Assembly (NCBI GenBank): GCA_000727475.1
Contig: KL647291.1
Span: 1,124,545 to 1,188,544 of the forward strand
From: Sarcocystis neurona
Taxonomy: Eukaryota; Apicomplexa; Conoidasida; Eucoccidiorida; Sarcocystidae
Direction: 5' to 3'
Length of the DNA: 64,000 nt
The translations under genes and the position numbers were made by a program. Below the pieces are notes generated by a model. The model ran no database searches. It worked only from the letters and a program-made list of their open reading frames with translations, and was not told the origin of the DNA. Shown one piece after another: positions 13,340 to 25,528 of the stretch. The stretch's first letter is position 1, and each line of letters opens with the position of its first letter.

Positions 13340-14350
13340 CGTCTGGCTTCTTAGAAATTACCCTGTCAAGGAGAAACCGAGGCACGCGACCTTAAAAAGC
13401 TCTCTTTTTAGTTGTTCTGGAGAGAACACACTTTTCGCTCATTCATCTTCCATCTTTCGTGTACGAACACATGTACAAGTGCCCCTCATGTGGAATGGAA
13501 GAAAACGCTGCGTTACACTCTTTCGAGCATCACATATTACGTACGGGGAGACACGGCTTCTGCTTGGGCACCACCTGGCGACACAGCGAAGTCCGTTCCT
13601 ACTTTTTTTGTGCCTGAGAACTCATTTTTTTCAGCAGGCGGCACTAGAAGGCAACTTAGAACTAAGACAGTGTCATTCTTGAAAAATCCACGACTTTTTT
13701 CTTTTCCGCTATCTTCCACACATTCTTCCGCTTTCTGTTCGTTTGAGAAAGCTACGACTTTTTTCTTCTTCGCTTTTATCCACACACTCTTCAACAGGCG
13801 GCACTACAAGGTAGCATAAAAATAAGACAGCGTCATTCTGTGAAAAAGCCAGGGCTTTTTTCTTTTCCGCCTGTTCCTACATATTCTTTCGCTTTCTGTT
13901 CGTATGGCCGTCCCGAGGACATAGCGTTGAAACTTCCCCCACCTGTCGCACAGCAGTTGCGTGTAGACCGATTTGAACAAAAAGTCCTTTATTGAGATTG
14001 TGCGAAGACACAGAGTAAACGGAACTTCATTCGTTTTGCGGCGTGAATCGCTACAACGCCCCCGCGGCTCCGCAAAACAACGATACAGAAAGGCCTGCAA
14101 ATTCCTGCGCTCTATTTCTCGTTTTTGTTCTTCGTAGCCTCACTAATTGTAATCAACCAAATGCAGCGGTGCAACCGGTCAGAAGAGCTATTGCACGACT
14201 TTCCGTTGTGGCAAACGATATAGTGAGAAAATGTGTTGTAATCATCATCGGCATCTGCGTAGAGGAACAGCTGACCAGTGTATACACGTCTCCGGCCAGA
14301 GTTTTTACAGCGAGAGCAGTGCGCGCAAAATTGATCTGTTCTACGTGTAG
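13340..14350. other. intergenic region after the MYND gene
   Basis: Besides the direct repeat, no exon is firmly supported. ATG 14161 has a good upstream context (AACCAAATG) and opens a 20-codon frame (MQRCNRSEELLHDF) with a GATATA|GTGAGA donor. Its phase does not fit the next candidate exon, so it is only a possible start of the following gene. Confidence 0.25.
13632..13905. repeat. imperfect direct repeat, about 112 bp, two copies
   Basis: Copy 1 (13632-13743) and copy 2 (13792-13905) share an AGGCGGCACTA opening, an AAGACAGYGTCATTC segment, a CTTTTTTCTTTTCCGC run and a CTTTCTGTTCG end. A partial third echo of the pyrimidine part sits between them (about 13750-13790). It lies just downstream of the MYND stop codon. 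I see no terminal repeats, target duplication or coding content that would make it a mobile element. Confidence 0.75.
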
Positions 14351-17300
14351 ACGAAAAGGAAGCACTGAGACAAATTCCAGCGGTGCCAGACGGATATATT
14401 GAAACTTATGTGATGAAACTGTTGATACACACTGCTTTGTCGCAGTTGAATATCTCCCCTGTATGTAAAGGGCCTCTGGTGCGTCAGCGCGTGACAGTGA
14501 AAACTATCGTGTGCTGGACTGCGTCGAAACGGAAATGTACATACTCGTGATCGCGAACCGTTAACGAAAAATTTTAGTGCAGCTGCTTCGTTAGCGAAAC
14601 GCAGTGCGCGCGGGTCATCTTGGACTCCTTTTTGAGGTGGGAATAGAACAACTCAGGTGGAAGCTTCCAGAGCGAAAGGATCCCCGCAAGTGCCAGTGGA
14701 TCTGTTCGTTTCTCTGTGTGTTTGTGTGTGTGCGTGTGGGTGTGTATATCGCATCGTCAGTGTCGCACGCTTGTGTTGAAAGATTATGAAGTACTTGCTC
14801 ACCTGCAGGTCAGTTTTGTGTAATACGACTTCTTTAACGCGCGTCTATGTACGAACTACTATGTTGACATCAACTATAAGGTACCCCGTACGTGCAAATA
14901 CTTAGTACTTGAACTACTTTAATCACCCGTCAAAGGCGACCACGTATGAGGATACGTATGCCGTGTGGTAGCAGTCAGTCCCCTCTCCCCCAAAACCGCC
15001 TCCATAGCTACCTGTTCCTTTTGCTGAAGCTGTCGGAGGATAGAAGTGCTGCAGCCGCCTCTGTGTATTCTTGCTGCTCCTGTGTGATAATGTTGCTGCT
15101 CGCCAGCAGAAGTGCTGCAACACGAGTTTACGTATGTTGCCGCGAACTCCAGCTGGTGACACTGGCGTCATCTTTCTATAAAATATATATATATATATAT
15201 TATAGAAAGATCTTTTCATGTATGGTGCAGGAGCTCACTGTAGAGATCTCATTCAGCACCTTGTCTATTGACCTTCAGGCAGACTTATTTACAACGGCGT
15301 ACGCAGGCATCGCGGGCTCACCGCTCCTAGTTTTCTCCAGTTTGATAACTATCAATACCATAATTGTGGCATAATTCTCAAAGGCGGAAGACGAGGCGGT
15401 CCGCGCCTGACGACCTCGGCTACGTCCGTGTTCTTATTAGTGCCATCCTGTCTGTTTTTGTGTTTGCGCCTGCGCAACATTATTTATTGCACTTGCAAAC
15501 ACTTTACTGCGTCGGCGACCACTTTGTCAATTCCGTTCTAGTAGGTGCGAACTCTCTTGTCAGCATTTCCTCCTTGTTTAGCAACGCTGCTTTATTTAGC
15601 TTCTTTTCGTCACTAATCTTATCTGTCAGTGCAGGCAGGACGTTGCTGTTCAATACCGTATCTACTGTACGGCAATTCGAATTCGAATTCTCAGCCTGCG
15701 GTCGGCTTCGTGTTCGCTTTGCGCTTGGCCTCTCAACTTTCCCACGAAGGAGCTTGTCTAACCCATCGGCTGCGGACGCAGTCCGTTCGGCGGCACAGTC
15801 TGTCTTTCGCAGGAGTTTCACTTCATTTCCAACCTCGTCACATGTAATTGGCTAAGGTGCTGTTGATCGTTACTAGCTCCCCCGTCACCCATTCGGCAAC
15901 TTGCTGCTTCTGCTGTTTTCCATCAAGTGGTGTCGCGTTTTAAAAACCTGCACCGCATTCCCTCCCCATTCTGTGCTTCTCCCAGAAAAGCTGCTGTGGG
16001 TTTTGTCCGTCGTGGAGCTGCCTGCTCAGAAAGGTTGCTTCTGCTGCTTCTTCCAGTCACATTTTGTTGCTGATACCAACAAGTCTCCTGCTGCTGACTA
16101 GCTTCATTTTCTGATGGCACTAGTGCGACTACTGCTGCTGCTGCTGCATCGTCACGCTTCTTTTGCTGCTCGCAGCAAAGCTGCTCCTAATGCGGCAGCT
16201 GCTACTGCTGCATATGCTGCCAAATTCCACTCTTGCCGCTACTTTCAGAAGCGTAGCTTTCTTTGCTGCGCGTGCAGAATGAAAATGGCGCGGCGCTAGT
16301 GATGAATATAAAAGGGGAGCTGCTAAGTAAGCCCGTGACGCCTTTGCCCATAAACAACGAGAATAAGTGATTCCTGTCTATTTCAGTTTAATGACGGTAC
16401 GAACCGGCCTTCTGAATGCTTGCGGGGTATTAACAGAGACGGTGTCACGGCTGCCCTCATTCTTTGATAAAGCAGCCGCTCTTCGTTCTTCCGGAGTCGT
16501 ACCGTCGACTGCGGTTTTGTTAACTTCCATGTTGTCACGAAAAATATAAAATGTGGAAGTGCCTACCTGGAACGCTAGTTATCTTCACGCAGTAATGGGT
16601 GAATTTTGAAAAACATACTCACGACTACATATGTTAAAAGGGGAAGTAAAAAAGTCACGGCTCGCCGCAGCTACGTGCTAAAAACAAAAAGTGGCGATGC
16701 AGAGACGGTGGTGGAGCTGCGTCTGTAGAGTCGTCTACCTCCCTCCGTATGCCTAATACTCATACTCCTAGAATTACGAAGTGTTCTGTCTCTCCCTGGC
16801 ATGCGTGAAGACACCCACGTGTGCTGTGGGAGCGCTCTACACCAAGTAAGCAGTGACGCTGCTGCACAAGCAGAGGGGAGCAGGTCCAAGGCTTCATCCG
16901 TTGCAGTTCGTTTCCCGTTCATCACTGCGCGACCAGCACTACGTCCCAAAGCTCAGAACCACAGGTTAGGTTTACCCATAAATGTACATATATATACATA
17001 AATGGATTAGCTTATACGTGTATGTAGTGTGTGTTGTGTGGTAGACATGGATTATATACAACACTGTCGCGCAAGCGAGACGGTGTTGCACACAAGTGTG
17101 TACAGAAGGTTAAAATGTACAGACAAATATATGGATAGATACCCATACACGCATCTGTGTAAATAGATATACATGTGTGTATACATACATATGAAGCCAA
17201 GGCCAGAGAGACAGCGACTGCGGTATCCATCAACGCTTCGTCGGTTCAAACGCGCCCCGCGCGCAAACTTTGGTTGCAACTGCTTTTATTGCAACGCAAA

Positions 17301-17556
17301 ATCAGTAGGACAGGCTCTCTTTGGTTTGAGAGAAATAAACGACTCGGTTACTCAGTGTTTGCACGGTGTAACGGCGTTCCGGTGTCTGTACACCACGTGT
17401 ACGTGGTCACCCCCGGTGAGCTGGCAACTGGAACAGAAAGAGCGCACAACACTTTTTCCTGGAGCAGTCTCAAGAAGGAAAAATGGGCGAAGGGCGGAAA
17501 AAACACTTTCAAATACATTACGCATTGCGCCTTTTTCAATCCTGTTGCTACACTGA
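14351..17556 (+). CDS. unassigned + gene in repeat-poor block (partial exon chain)
   Basis: Not recognised. The best part is three phase-matched exons at the 3' end: 16772-16845 (starts NYEVFCLSLACV; donor CCAA|GTAAGC, phase 2), 16874-16964 (GEQVQGFIRC; donor CACAG|GTTAGG, phase 0) and 17215-17556 (acceptor AGACAG, ending TGA 17554-17556). Upstream candidates are 14351-about 14547 (acceptor GTGTAG, contains IPAVPDGYIETYV), 15231-15374 (acceptor GGTGCAG, contains LTVEISFSTLSIDL) and a stretch after the acceptor at 16387. I could not link these to each other. The last exon is open in two frames; I chose the one demanded by phase. The stop lies 30 bases from the stop of the opposing U5-40K gene. 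Confidence 0.38.
15171..15210. other. perfect 40-bp inverted repeat with TA core
   Basis: TCTTTCTATA (15171-15180) is the exact reverse complement of TATAGAAAGA (15201-15210), and the 20 bases between are A/T alternation. The whole could extrude as a cruciform or form an RNA hairpin. It sits 20 bases before a candidate exon. Confidence 0.8.
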
Positions 17557-17586
17557 CGCCGCAGTCGTAGCGGAAACAGAGAGGTA

Positions 17587-20500
17587 CTACGCGAGTTCGC
17601 CCATGAAGACTGTGCGATCCGAGCTTGCGGACGCGAGAATCGGCTCTGTGGGGTGAAAGGAGACCTAATATACACACACATACGCAGCAACAGCGGCAGC
17701 AGACGACGCGCCTTGGCCAACAACAGCAGCAGCTGCTGCAGCAATACACACAAATCGACCAAAAGAGCAGCAGCAACAGCAAAGGTCGCAAACCCGCCAC
17801 CACCACCAGTAGCAGCAACGGCCAGAAGACGAACTGCGAGCGGACGGCGAAGAGACGAGGTAGCAGTTCTGCTGGCCTTCGCGTCCCGGCAGCGCCTCGG
17901 CAGAGTCCGCAAAAAGAGCACGCGCAGAACCAGCGGCGTCAGGAAAAACACCAACCCAGCGGGGGGGATGGGGCGGAAGCCTCACCAGCATCAGGCAGCA
18001 GAAACGACGAGAAACACAAAAAGAGAACAGAAAGAGGAAGAGAACAATCCGCAGAAGCAGGAGCAGCAGCAAGGGAAAATGCAATTTTATCAGCAGCAGC
18101 ACGGGTAATAATGTGTCAGCCGGTACACGCGGAGGTAGTGCGGCAGCTATAGTAGCAGCCCGGGTAGCAACGGCAGCACACCTCTAGTTCATCAGGAAGG
18201 AAATACGAGTATCTACAACTGCAGTGACACTACACAAATTCTTCAGCAGCAAAAGCGACATGGAGCTCACACTTTGGAAGAAAAACGGCAGCACCACAGA
18301 TGAACAACATCAACTCGCACGTTGTAAGAGGGAGATCTGCACGCCCAGCACGTGTCCGGTAAAGATGACCTGTGAGAAGGGAGAATATGCACAGCTTCGT
18401 CCTCTTCAGCTAGCAGAAGCGCAGTCGTAGCAGCAGAACGTCTGCAGTCATCTCGTCTGCGTGTGTTCAAGCTGTCGCCTCCGGGCAACCCAGAAACACC
18501 TGAACTCGTACTGAACCTCTACTTAACAACGTTTTTCCTGCAGTCCCCCTTCCTTTTTCTCTCTCTTTTCCTTCTCTCCTCTCGAGCAACGCGCGAAGAC
18601 TCACGTATATCATTAAACATCCGTTAAACTCCGACGAAATAAAACATCTGCTTTCCATGAGCATCTACATATCTGTGTGTCTGTGTGCCCTAAACTAAAG
18701 GAGAAGCGTTAAGACGTCACAGGTTTGCAAGTTGAGAATAACAGAGAACGCAAGAAACATGGGGACTTCTCGTATGCATTCGGTACTGCTTATCTCTCTC
18801 TCTACATACGTACATCATACACATACAGTTCATATTTATATATACATACATATATTTAGGCAAACACGTATATACACAAATACATATATATATATATATA
18901 TACATACATATACATATATGTAGGCACACATACACGTGCACGAATATATACATATATATATAAATATGTATTTAGGGACACATACATATATCTATATACA
19001 TACATATATGTGTTGTTAAAGAGATGTAGGTTTAGGTATAGGTACGTGCGGGTAAAGTTTTTCTAGATCTTACATCGTTGAATGATATATATATATATAG
19101 CCACACATACACATACACAAATACATACAAACATATATACATACATATAGGAAGATACATATATATCTGTTGTTAAAGAGATGTAATCTAAGGTATAGGT
19201 ACGTACGGATAAAGTGTTTCTAGATCTTACATCGTTGACAGATCCAGAGTGGCCGGGAAGTCGATAAAGGAGAGTAGGCGTAATTCCCTTTCTACTTTGT
19301 AGCAAAGCTTCTTGAATATTCCACACGCAGACGTAACGATCCGCAGATCCCGCCCCGAGGAGTTTCTCGTCATTGCTGCACGAGAGACGCAGCAGATTCT
19401 TCTCGAAGTTGTGCTGCACAAAAAGTTACGGAAGACAGCGCGTCATACGGCACACATAGCAGAAATGAGAAAAATCTCCAGTTACTCTGGTCTTCGCTTT
19501 TGCTTCTCTTCGCACGCGCTTCTCTACACACACACAGATACCCGCGCACTGAAGATGGAAGACTTCTCGAGAAAATAGAAAAAAGAGGCACAGAGACACA
19601 AGGAGACAAACAGGGCAACAGCGAGAAAACGGAAAATACTCCTATACACACATACACATATGTACGGTTCTCGCTCTCTCTGTTTCTCTCTTCAATCTCT
19701 GTAAGTAGACCTACGTACCTGCATGTTGAGCGTATGACCCCTCCGAGACGTACACACACCTGTACACAGAGACTTTGGTGTATACGTATGGCTGTCGTAT
19801 ATTTTGACGAAGGTGAAGGGGAAAGAGAGAGAGAGAGAAAGCAGACGCCGCAGCAGCGACGCAGAACCAACTGCTGCGACAGCAGCAGCAGAAAGAAGAA
19901 GGGAAGGAACAGCCGAGAGGCAGTGGTGGGGAAGTGACGGGCAAAAGTACGGGGAGAAAGAGAAAAGTAAAGGAAAATACTTTTCCGGCGAGGGAGAAAA
20001 AGAATTCAGCAGAGGACTTTCCACGCAAAAAAACGCAAACAGCAGGTAGGGGACCTCTGCATCGCCCATGGAAAATGTGGCACGACACCTTCCGAAAGAA
20101 ACAAAAACACACGTGTACCACACTTGCTCTCTTTTTATTATTCTTTAGGACACCCCGCGCATCTGTGTATCACACTTTCTCCCTTTCTCTGTTTTTTTTG
20201 TAGACAAAAACACGTGCGCATGTCTGCGTCGTTACAAAGAGAAAATCGCTTGACGACGTCCACCCTACGACGGACGGCTCCGCACTCCAGCAGTATCCAT
20301 ACCCCCGCCCTCGTTTTTTCTCTCTCTATCTTTCCTTCATTCCCTCTTTCTTTGCAAGGAAGGTCTGCCCTCAGCGACAGGGCTTTATACGTTTGTACAT
20401 TTATCTAGCTCCTCGGAGGTCAAAAGAGAAAACATCGTCAACGATGGCCGTGACAGGAGGCAGTGACGCAGTCACTCGAACGCCTTGCCTTCTTGTCCTG

Positions 20501-23500
20501 CCCGGTGCGGTGCGTGGGATGTACGTACACTCCGTGTACGCACGGCCAAGCGCGTGCCTCACCCCGTCCCGCGACGGCGTGTCTCTTACCGTCGATCCTC
20601 GTAGCTGCGCCACTTGCCGACTGCTCCCCGGGGAGATAAACGGCTGCACGTCCCATATGCGGATCGTCTGGTCCATACTGTTGCTGAAGAGAAGCGTCCC
20701 CGAGCTGTTGACACATAGGCCCGTCACGCTGTCTGTGTGCCCCGTGTACACATCCACTTCCTTCTCTCCCTGCCGAAGATCGTACACCTGAAAGGCGGTG
20801 GACGTCCAACAAGCCAACGAGCCAGTCGCAGCCAGTGTCCGCAGCAGCAGCAACAGCAGCAAGAGCCAGTAGAGAGAACAGCAGCAGTCACTGGGTGGAG
20901 AACAGCGGCACCCCGTGACTCGAGAAGCAGCAGCACCAAGTGTATATACAGCAGCAGCGGCAGGCAGTGTACATACACCAGTGGCAGCCCAGCAGCCAAT
21001 GTAGATACGGCAGCCGCAGCCAAGCAGTCACTGTAGATACAGCAGCAGCAGCCAGTTCCTACGCAGCAGCAGCCAGTGCATACACAACAGCTGCCGCTGC
21101 CAGTGAATCTACAGCAGCAGCAGCTGCCATTGTGAATCTACACCAGCAGCAGCTGCCAGTGTGAATATACAGCAGCAGCAGCTGCCAGTGTGAATACACA
21201 GCAGCAGCAGCTGCCAGTGTGAATACACAGCAGCAGCAGCTGCCAGTGTGAATACACAGCAGCAGCAGCGATAGTTGTCAGTGTCTTCCGAGCGGCAGCA
21301 GACAGCGGGCGCAAGAGAGGAACGGCGTCGGCAGAGGGAGACACAGAGGGAGGCAAAAGGCAGAGATTCGACCCTGCATGATGAAGCCTGACGCAGGGCT
21401 TAGTCCTTTTCACGTGTAGACACGTGGATTTATCATTTCCCCCTCCCGCAAGAGACCGACGGCTGAGCACCGGCGCGCCGCAGACGTCTTCCGCGGCGGC
21501 CGACGGAAGCCAAAAACGACGAAGCCCAAGAGGCAGAAGAAAAGAAGGAGCGGAAAAGAGAAGGAAGAGAATAAGACAGAGGGAAGAAAAGAAAAGGAGA
21601 GACAGAGGGGGAGAGAAAGGGAACAGAACAAGAAAAGGGGGAACAAGAAGATAAGAAGAAGAAGAAAAGAACCAGAGGATAAAAAGAAGATAAAATTACC
21701 TGTATTGTGTTGTCCAAGCAACCGGCAAAAATGCGCCCGCCATGGCCGTCAAGTGCAACAGAGAGAACCTAAAAGAAAGAAAAGTTCACCGCCGATCGAC
21801 GAAGACAGCAAACACATTTGTACGCAGACGCAGAGTGGCCGCTCACTCATTTCTGGCAGCCGCCATCTTCCTTCTCTCTTCTGTAGACACATCTTTTTCT
21901 TGCTCTCTATTTACGTGTTCGACTTGAAAACTTATACCAGCGTTCCTTCGTCGAATCAGCACACATGTGAAGTTTCTTCTTCCTTTGGCAAACGTCACCG
22001 AGTTTCCTCCCGTGGACGTTCTTCGACTCCCTCTCTATCTCCTCCTGTTTCTCTGTTACTCCCAAGAAACCTTCTGTTAACCTCTGCAAACAGAAGACGC
22101 CTTTTCTCCCCATCTGGCCCAAATTCAACTTTTCTTCGCTCTCTACGTGCGTGTCTATATCTTCTTTGTAGACACAGACACAGACACACACACAAACACA
22201 TACATATCGGCAGGCAAAATAAGAGCGGACGGCGGCGCCCACAATCCGCAGCAAAAAAGAAGAAGGAAAGAGGAGGGAAGACAGACAAAAGGAAGAAAAG
22301 ATTAGGGAATGCAAGAAGAAGTAGACAAGAGGAAGACACGAAAATGAGGACGACAAAAAGGACGAAATATCAGGAAGAGGAGGGAAGAAACCAAGAGAAG
22401 AAAAAACAAACATCTGCTGGGTGTTATGTATAAATACACACATGAGCAACGGAGGAAGCCGGCTCGATGTGTCATGTGAGTGACGAGGGAAAAGCAGAAA
22501 TCCACTTCTTGGACAAAAAGAGGACAAACGAAAATCGAAATATACCAGCGAGTATATGCCTTCTGCAAACGGTGAAGAAACGGGACATTTACTAGGAAAA
22601 GCGTTGTATGCAACGGACGAAGAAATCCAGGAAGGTTGCCAGGAAAATCGACGTGAACAACAAAGGAAAACAGAAAATCGACAATCGCTAGAACGAGCAA
22701 AAAGCATACACAATGCTACTGCATGCTCCACTGCTACTGCATGCTCCACTGCTACTGCATGCTCCACTGTTACTGCCCACCTTTTCCGACGAAAGCTTCA
22801 CCAGGGGCAGTACAGTAGCTGCATGTGTCTCCGTACGTGGCCGCCAGCCACACACTACCTACAGCTATGTATGCAACAGAAAGGAAAACTGATTCTCTAC
22901 AGACACGTATGCATTAACAGAGAAGAAAAGCAGAAAGTCACTATCTCCAGATCCGCACGCAATAAAAGGAAAAACCGATTATCCGTAGATGCGTCCTTGA
23001 TACCGGAGAATAGCAGAAAATCAATTCTTTCGAGACGTGGACGTGAATACAGGCGTCCCCGGACGTGCAGTAGTTCTACTTCCTTTTGCGGGTCTTCGCT
23101 GCCCTCTGCTGCTTTCGCTTTTTCTCGCCTTCCCTCCCTGGCAAAAAAAATCACCTACAGACGTACGTACGTAAATACAGCAGTTGCAGACACTTGCAGA
23201 CAGCAACAGCAACACTCCTCCTCTCCTCCTCTCCTCCTCTCGTTTTCTTTTTGGGAGAATATAAATGACGCACATATGGGCATGTATAAATATAGACGCC
23301 ACATGCGATTCTTCTGCATAACGACGCTCTTCTTCTCATCCTTGCGGTCTTCTCTCGGGTCCTTTTCTTTTCTCTCTTCTTTTCTTCCTCTGTTCGACTA
23401 TTTTCCTTCGTTTGTTGAAGAGGCTACCCCCGTTTCTTCTGCTTTCTTTGTATTCTTCTTCGTCTTCGTGTCGCGTCTTCCCCCTCACTTTCTTCTTCTT

Positions 23501-25488
23501 CTCATCCTCCCCCTCCTCTCTCTGCTCCGCCGCCTTCCTTTTCCTCGCTGAGGGGACTTGCTGCTGCTGTCCGCCCTGTCCGTGCTGTGTTCTCTTCTTC
23601 GTCGCTTCTCCATCTTTTTTCCCCCTTTCCTGTTACGACCTCCTCCCTTTCCATTTCTCCTCTTCCTGTTTGGTCCGCATTCACGCTTTTCTCTTCTTTT
23701 TTGTTTTCTTCGTTCTTCTGCCCTTCTGCTTCCCCCTTCCCCCCCGTCCATCCACATTTTCCTCGACGACTTCTGTCTTCCTCTTTTGTCTCTTCGTAGT
23801 TTCTCTGTGTGCACGCCTCATTTCTTTCTTTCTTTCCTTCTTTTCCCGTTGTCCTCCTTCACCTCTTTCGTCCTTTCACTTCCCTCTCCCCTCTCTTCTT
23901 CTTCTTCAGGTATCCTTCCCTTTCTCTCGCCGTCCACTTTTGTTCTCTTTCGTCTTCTTTTCGCTTCGCAGTGTCTTTTCTTCCGTCGTTCCCTCTTCTT
24001 TTTTTTGACACTTCAACTCTCGCGATCGTGCACTCTTCCTCCGCTTCCCCAACGTCTTCCTGCCTTCACCTTTTTTTCGTCGTCTTCCCCGTCTTTCTCG
24101 CCTTCGTCGCCTCCTCCTTCTTCCCTTCTGCGTTTTCAGCTGCCTGCATTCCGTTCGCCTCCTTTCCTTCTCTTCCCTTCTCTTTTTTTCCTCGCTGTCT
24201 CTCCATTTGCCGCGCCTCTTCTCCGCGTCGCCCGCATTCGCGTCTTCTTCTGCAGCGTCTTGCGCCCTCTCTCGCTTCCAGTTTCCTCCGACTTTTTGCT
24301 GCCCCTTGACTTTCCCCGTGTCTCTCTCCGCTTTTTCTCCACTTCTCTCTCGCCGGCTCCACTACTTCCTTTCCCCGTCACTACTTCTCTTCACAGTCTC
24401 TCCCCTCCTCTCTGTCTTTCGGTTTCTATCTCTCCCTTTTTTTCTCCTCCCCCCCTATCCCCTTCTTCGTATCTCTCTGTGTGTCGCTGTCTCTTCTCGG
24501 AGCTCCCCTTCTGTTCTTTTCGCCAGTCTCCCCACCTTATTCGTCTTCTTCTTCGTCCTCGCCGTCTTCCCTGCCATCTCTTCTCCTTTCGTTTTCCTCC
24601 CTTTCCTGCTCTCCTCTCCCCGTGTCTCTCCGCGCGCGGGCGCGCGCTCCCCTCTCCCCTTCCTCTCTATCTCTCTGGCCGCTCCCTCGTGTGCGCTTCC
24701 ACCTCGCCTTCTTTTTGGCCTTGCCGCCGTCGGCCTCCCTTTCTTCGTTTTCTTCTTCTTCGTGTCTCTCACCTGGTACTGGTGCTGGTACTTCTTGACG
24801 CTCTTCCGCACCCGGCAGTCCCACACCCGCGTCGTACCGTCGTCGGCGGCAGTAACGAGCATCGTCGCACAGCCGAAGGTGAGCCGGGTTGGTGCTGCTG
24901 CTGCTGCTGCTGATGCCACGCTGCACGTGTTCACGATCCCCACGTGCCCCTTCAACTTCTTGATTCTCTGGCCCGTCTCTGCGTCCCACACCGCCGCCGT
25001 GTGGTCCGCGGACGCCGTGAAGATTTGCCTGCGTGCAGGAGAGACACACGTGAAAGGATGAGAAGCAAACGGAGGAAAAGGAGGACGCAAAAAGACCGCG
25101 CGGAACCGGAGAAATGAAGAGGAGGAAAAAGGAACTGGCGGGGAAAAAGAGGGAAAGAAACTCGGCAAACAAAGAAGAAAGCGATGGGAGGGATGGCATA
25201 TACATACATATATGAATGCGTATACATGTATGCATGAACGTCAATGTGTATACATATATGCGTACTTGAGAGATGTATACATATACACCTGTAAACGTAT
25301 ATACATATATATATGTTCATTATATATAGATGCATAAATGTACACATACGAACACATATGTACATATATACATGTACGTATATATATATATATATATATA
25401 TATATGAATCCTTATTTATAAACATATATATACACATATGTGTACACAAATGTGTATACGTACTACATGCATATATGAATGTGTACAC

Positions 25489-25528
<40 letters not shown>

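Noticed and set aside
13632..13905. Transposon or LTR remnant
   Set aside because: There are no inverted termini, target duplications, integrase or reverse-transcriptase motifs here or elsewhere in the window.
15364..15855. 163-codon + frame and a 105-codon - frame overlapping it
   Set aside because: Both are open and protein-like, but neither has splice links or recognisable motifs, and each is roughly the mirror of the other.
21907..22767. 286-codon - open frame starting with AVEHAV repeats
   Set aside because: The start is an 18-bp tandem repeat and the rest low-complexity; it lies between U5-40K exons that join in phase without it.
22715..22768. CRISPR-like array
   Set aside because: It is a plain 18-bp tandem repeat without spacers, in a eukaryotic intron. 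No other regularly spaced array with unique spacers exists.
23558..24913. 451-codon + open frame
   Set aside because: It is the translation of a C/T tract (Ser, Phe, Leu, Pro only) and overlaps U5-40K exon 5 in antisense.
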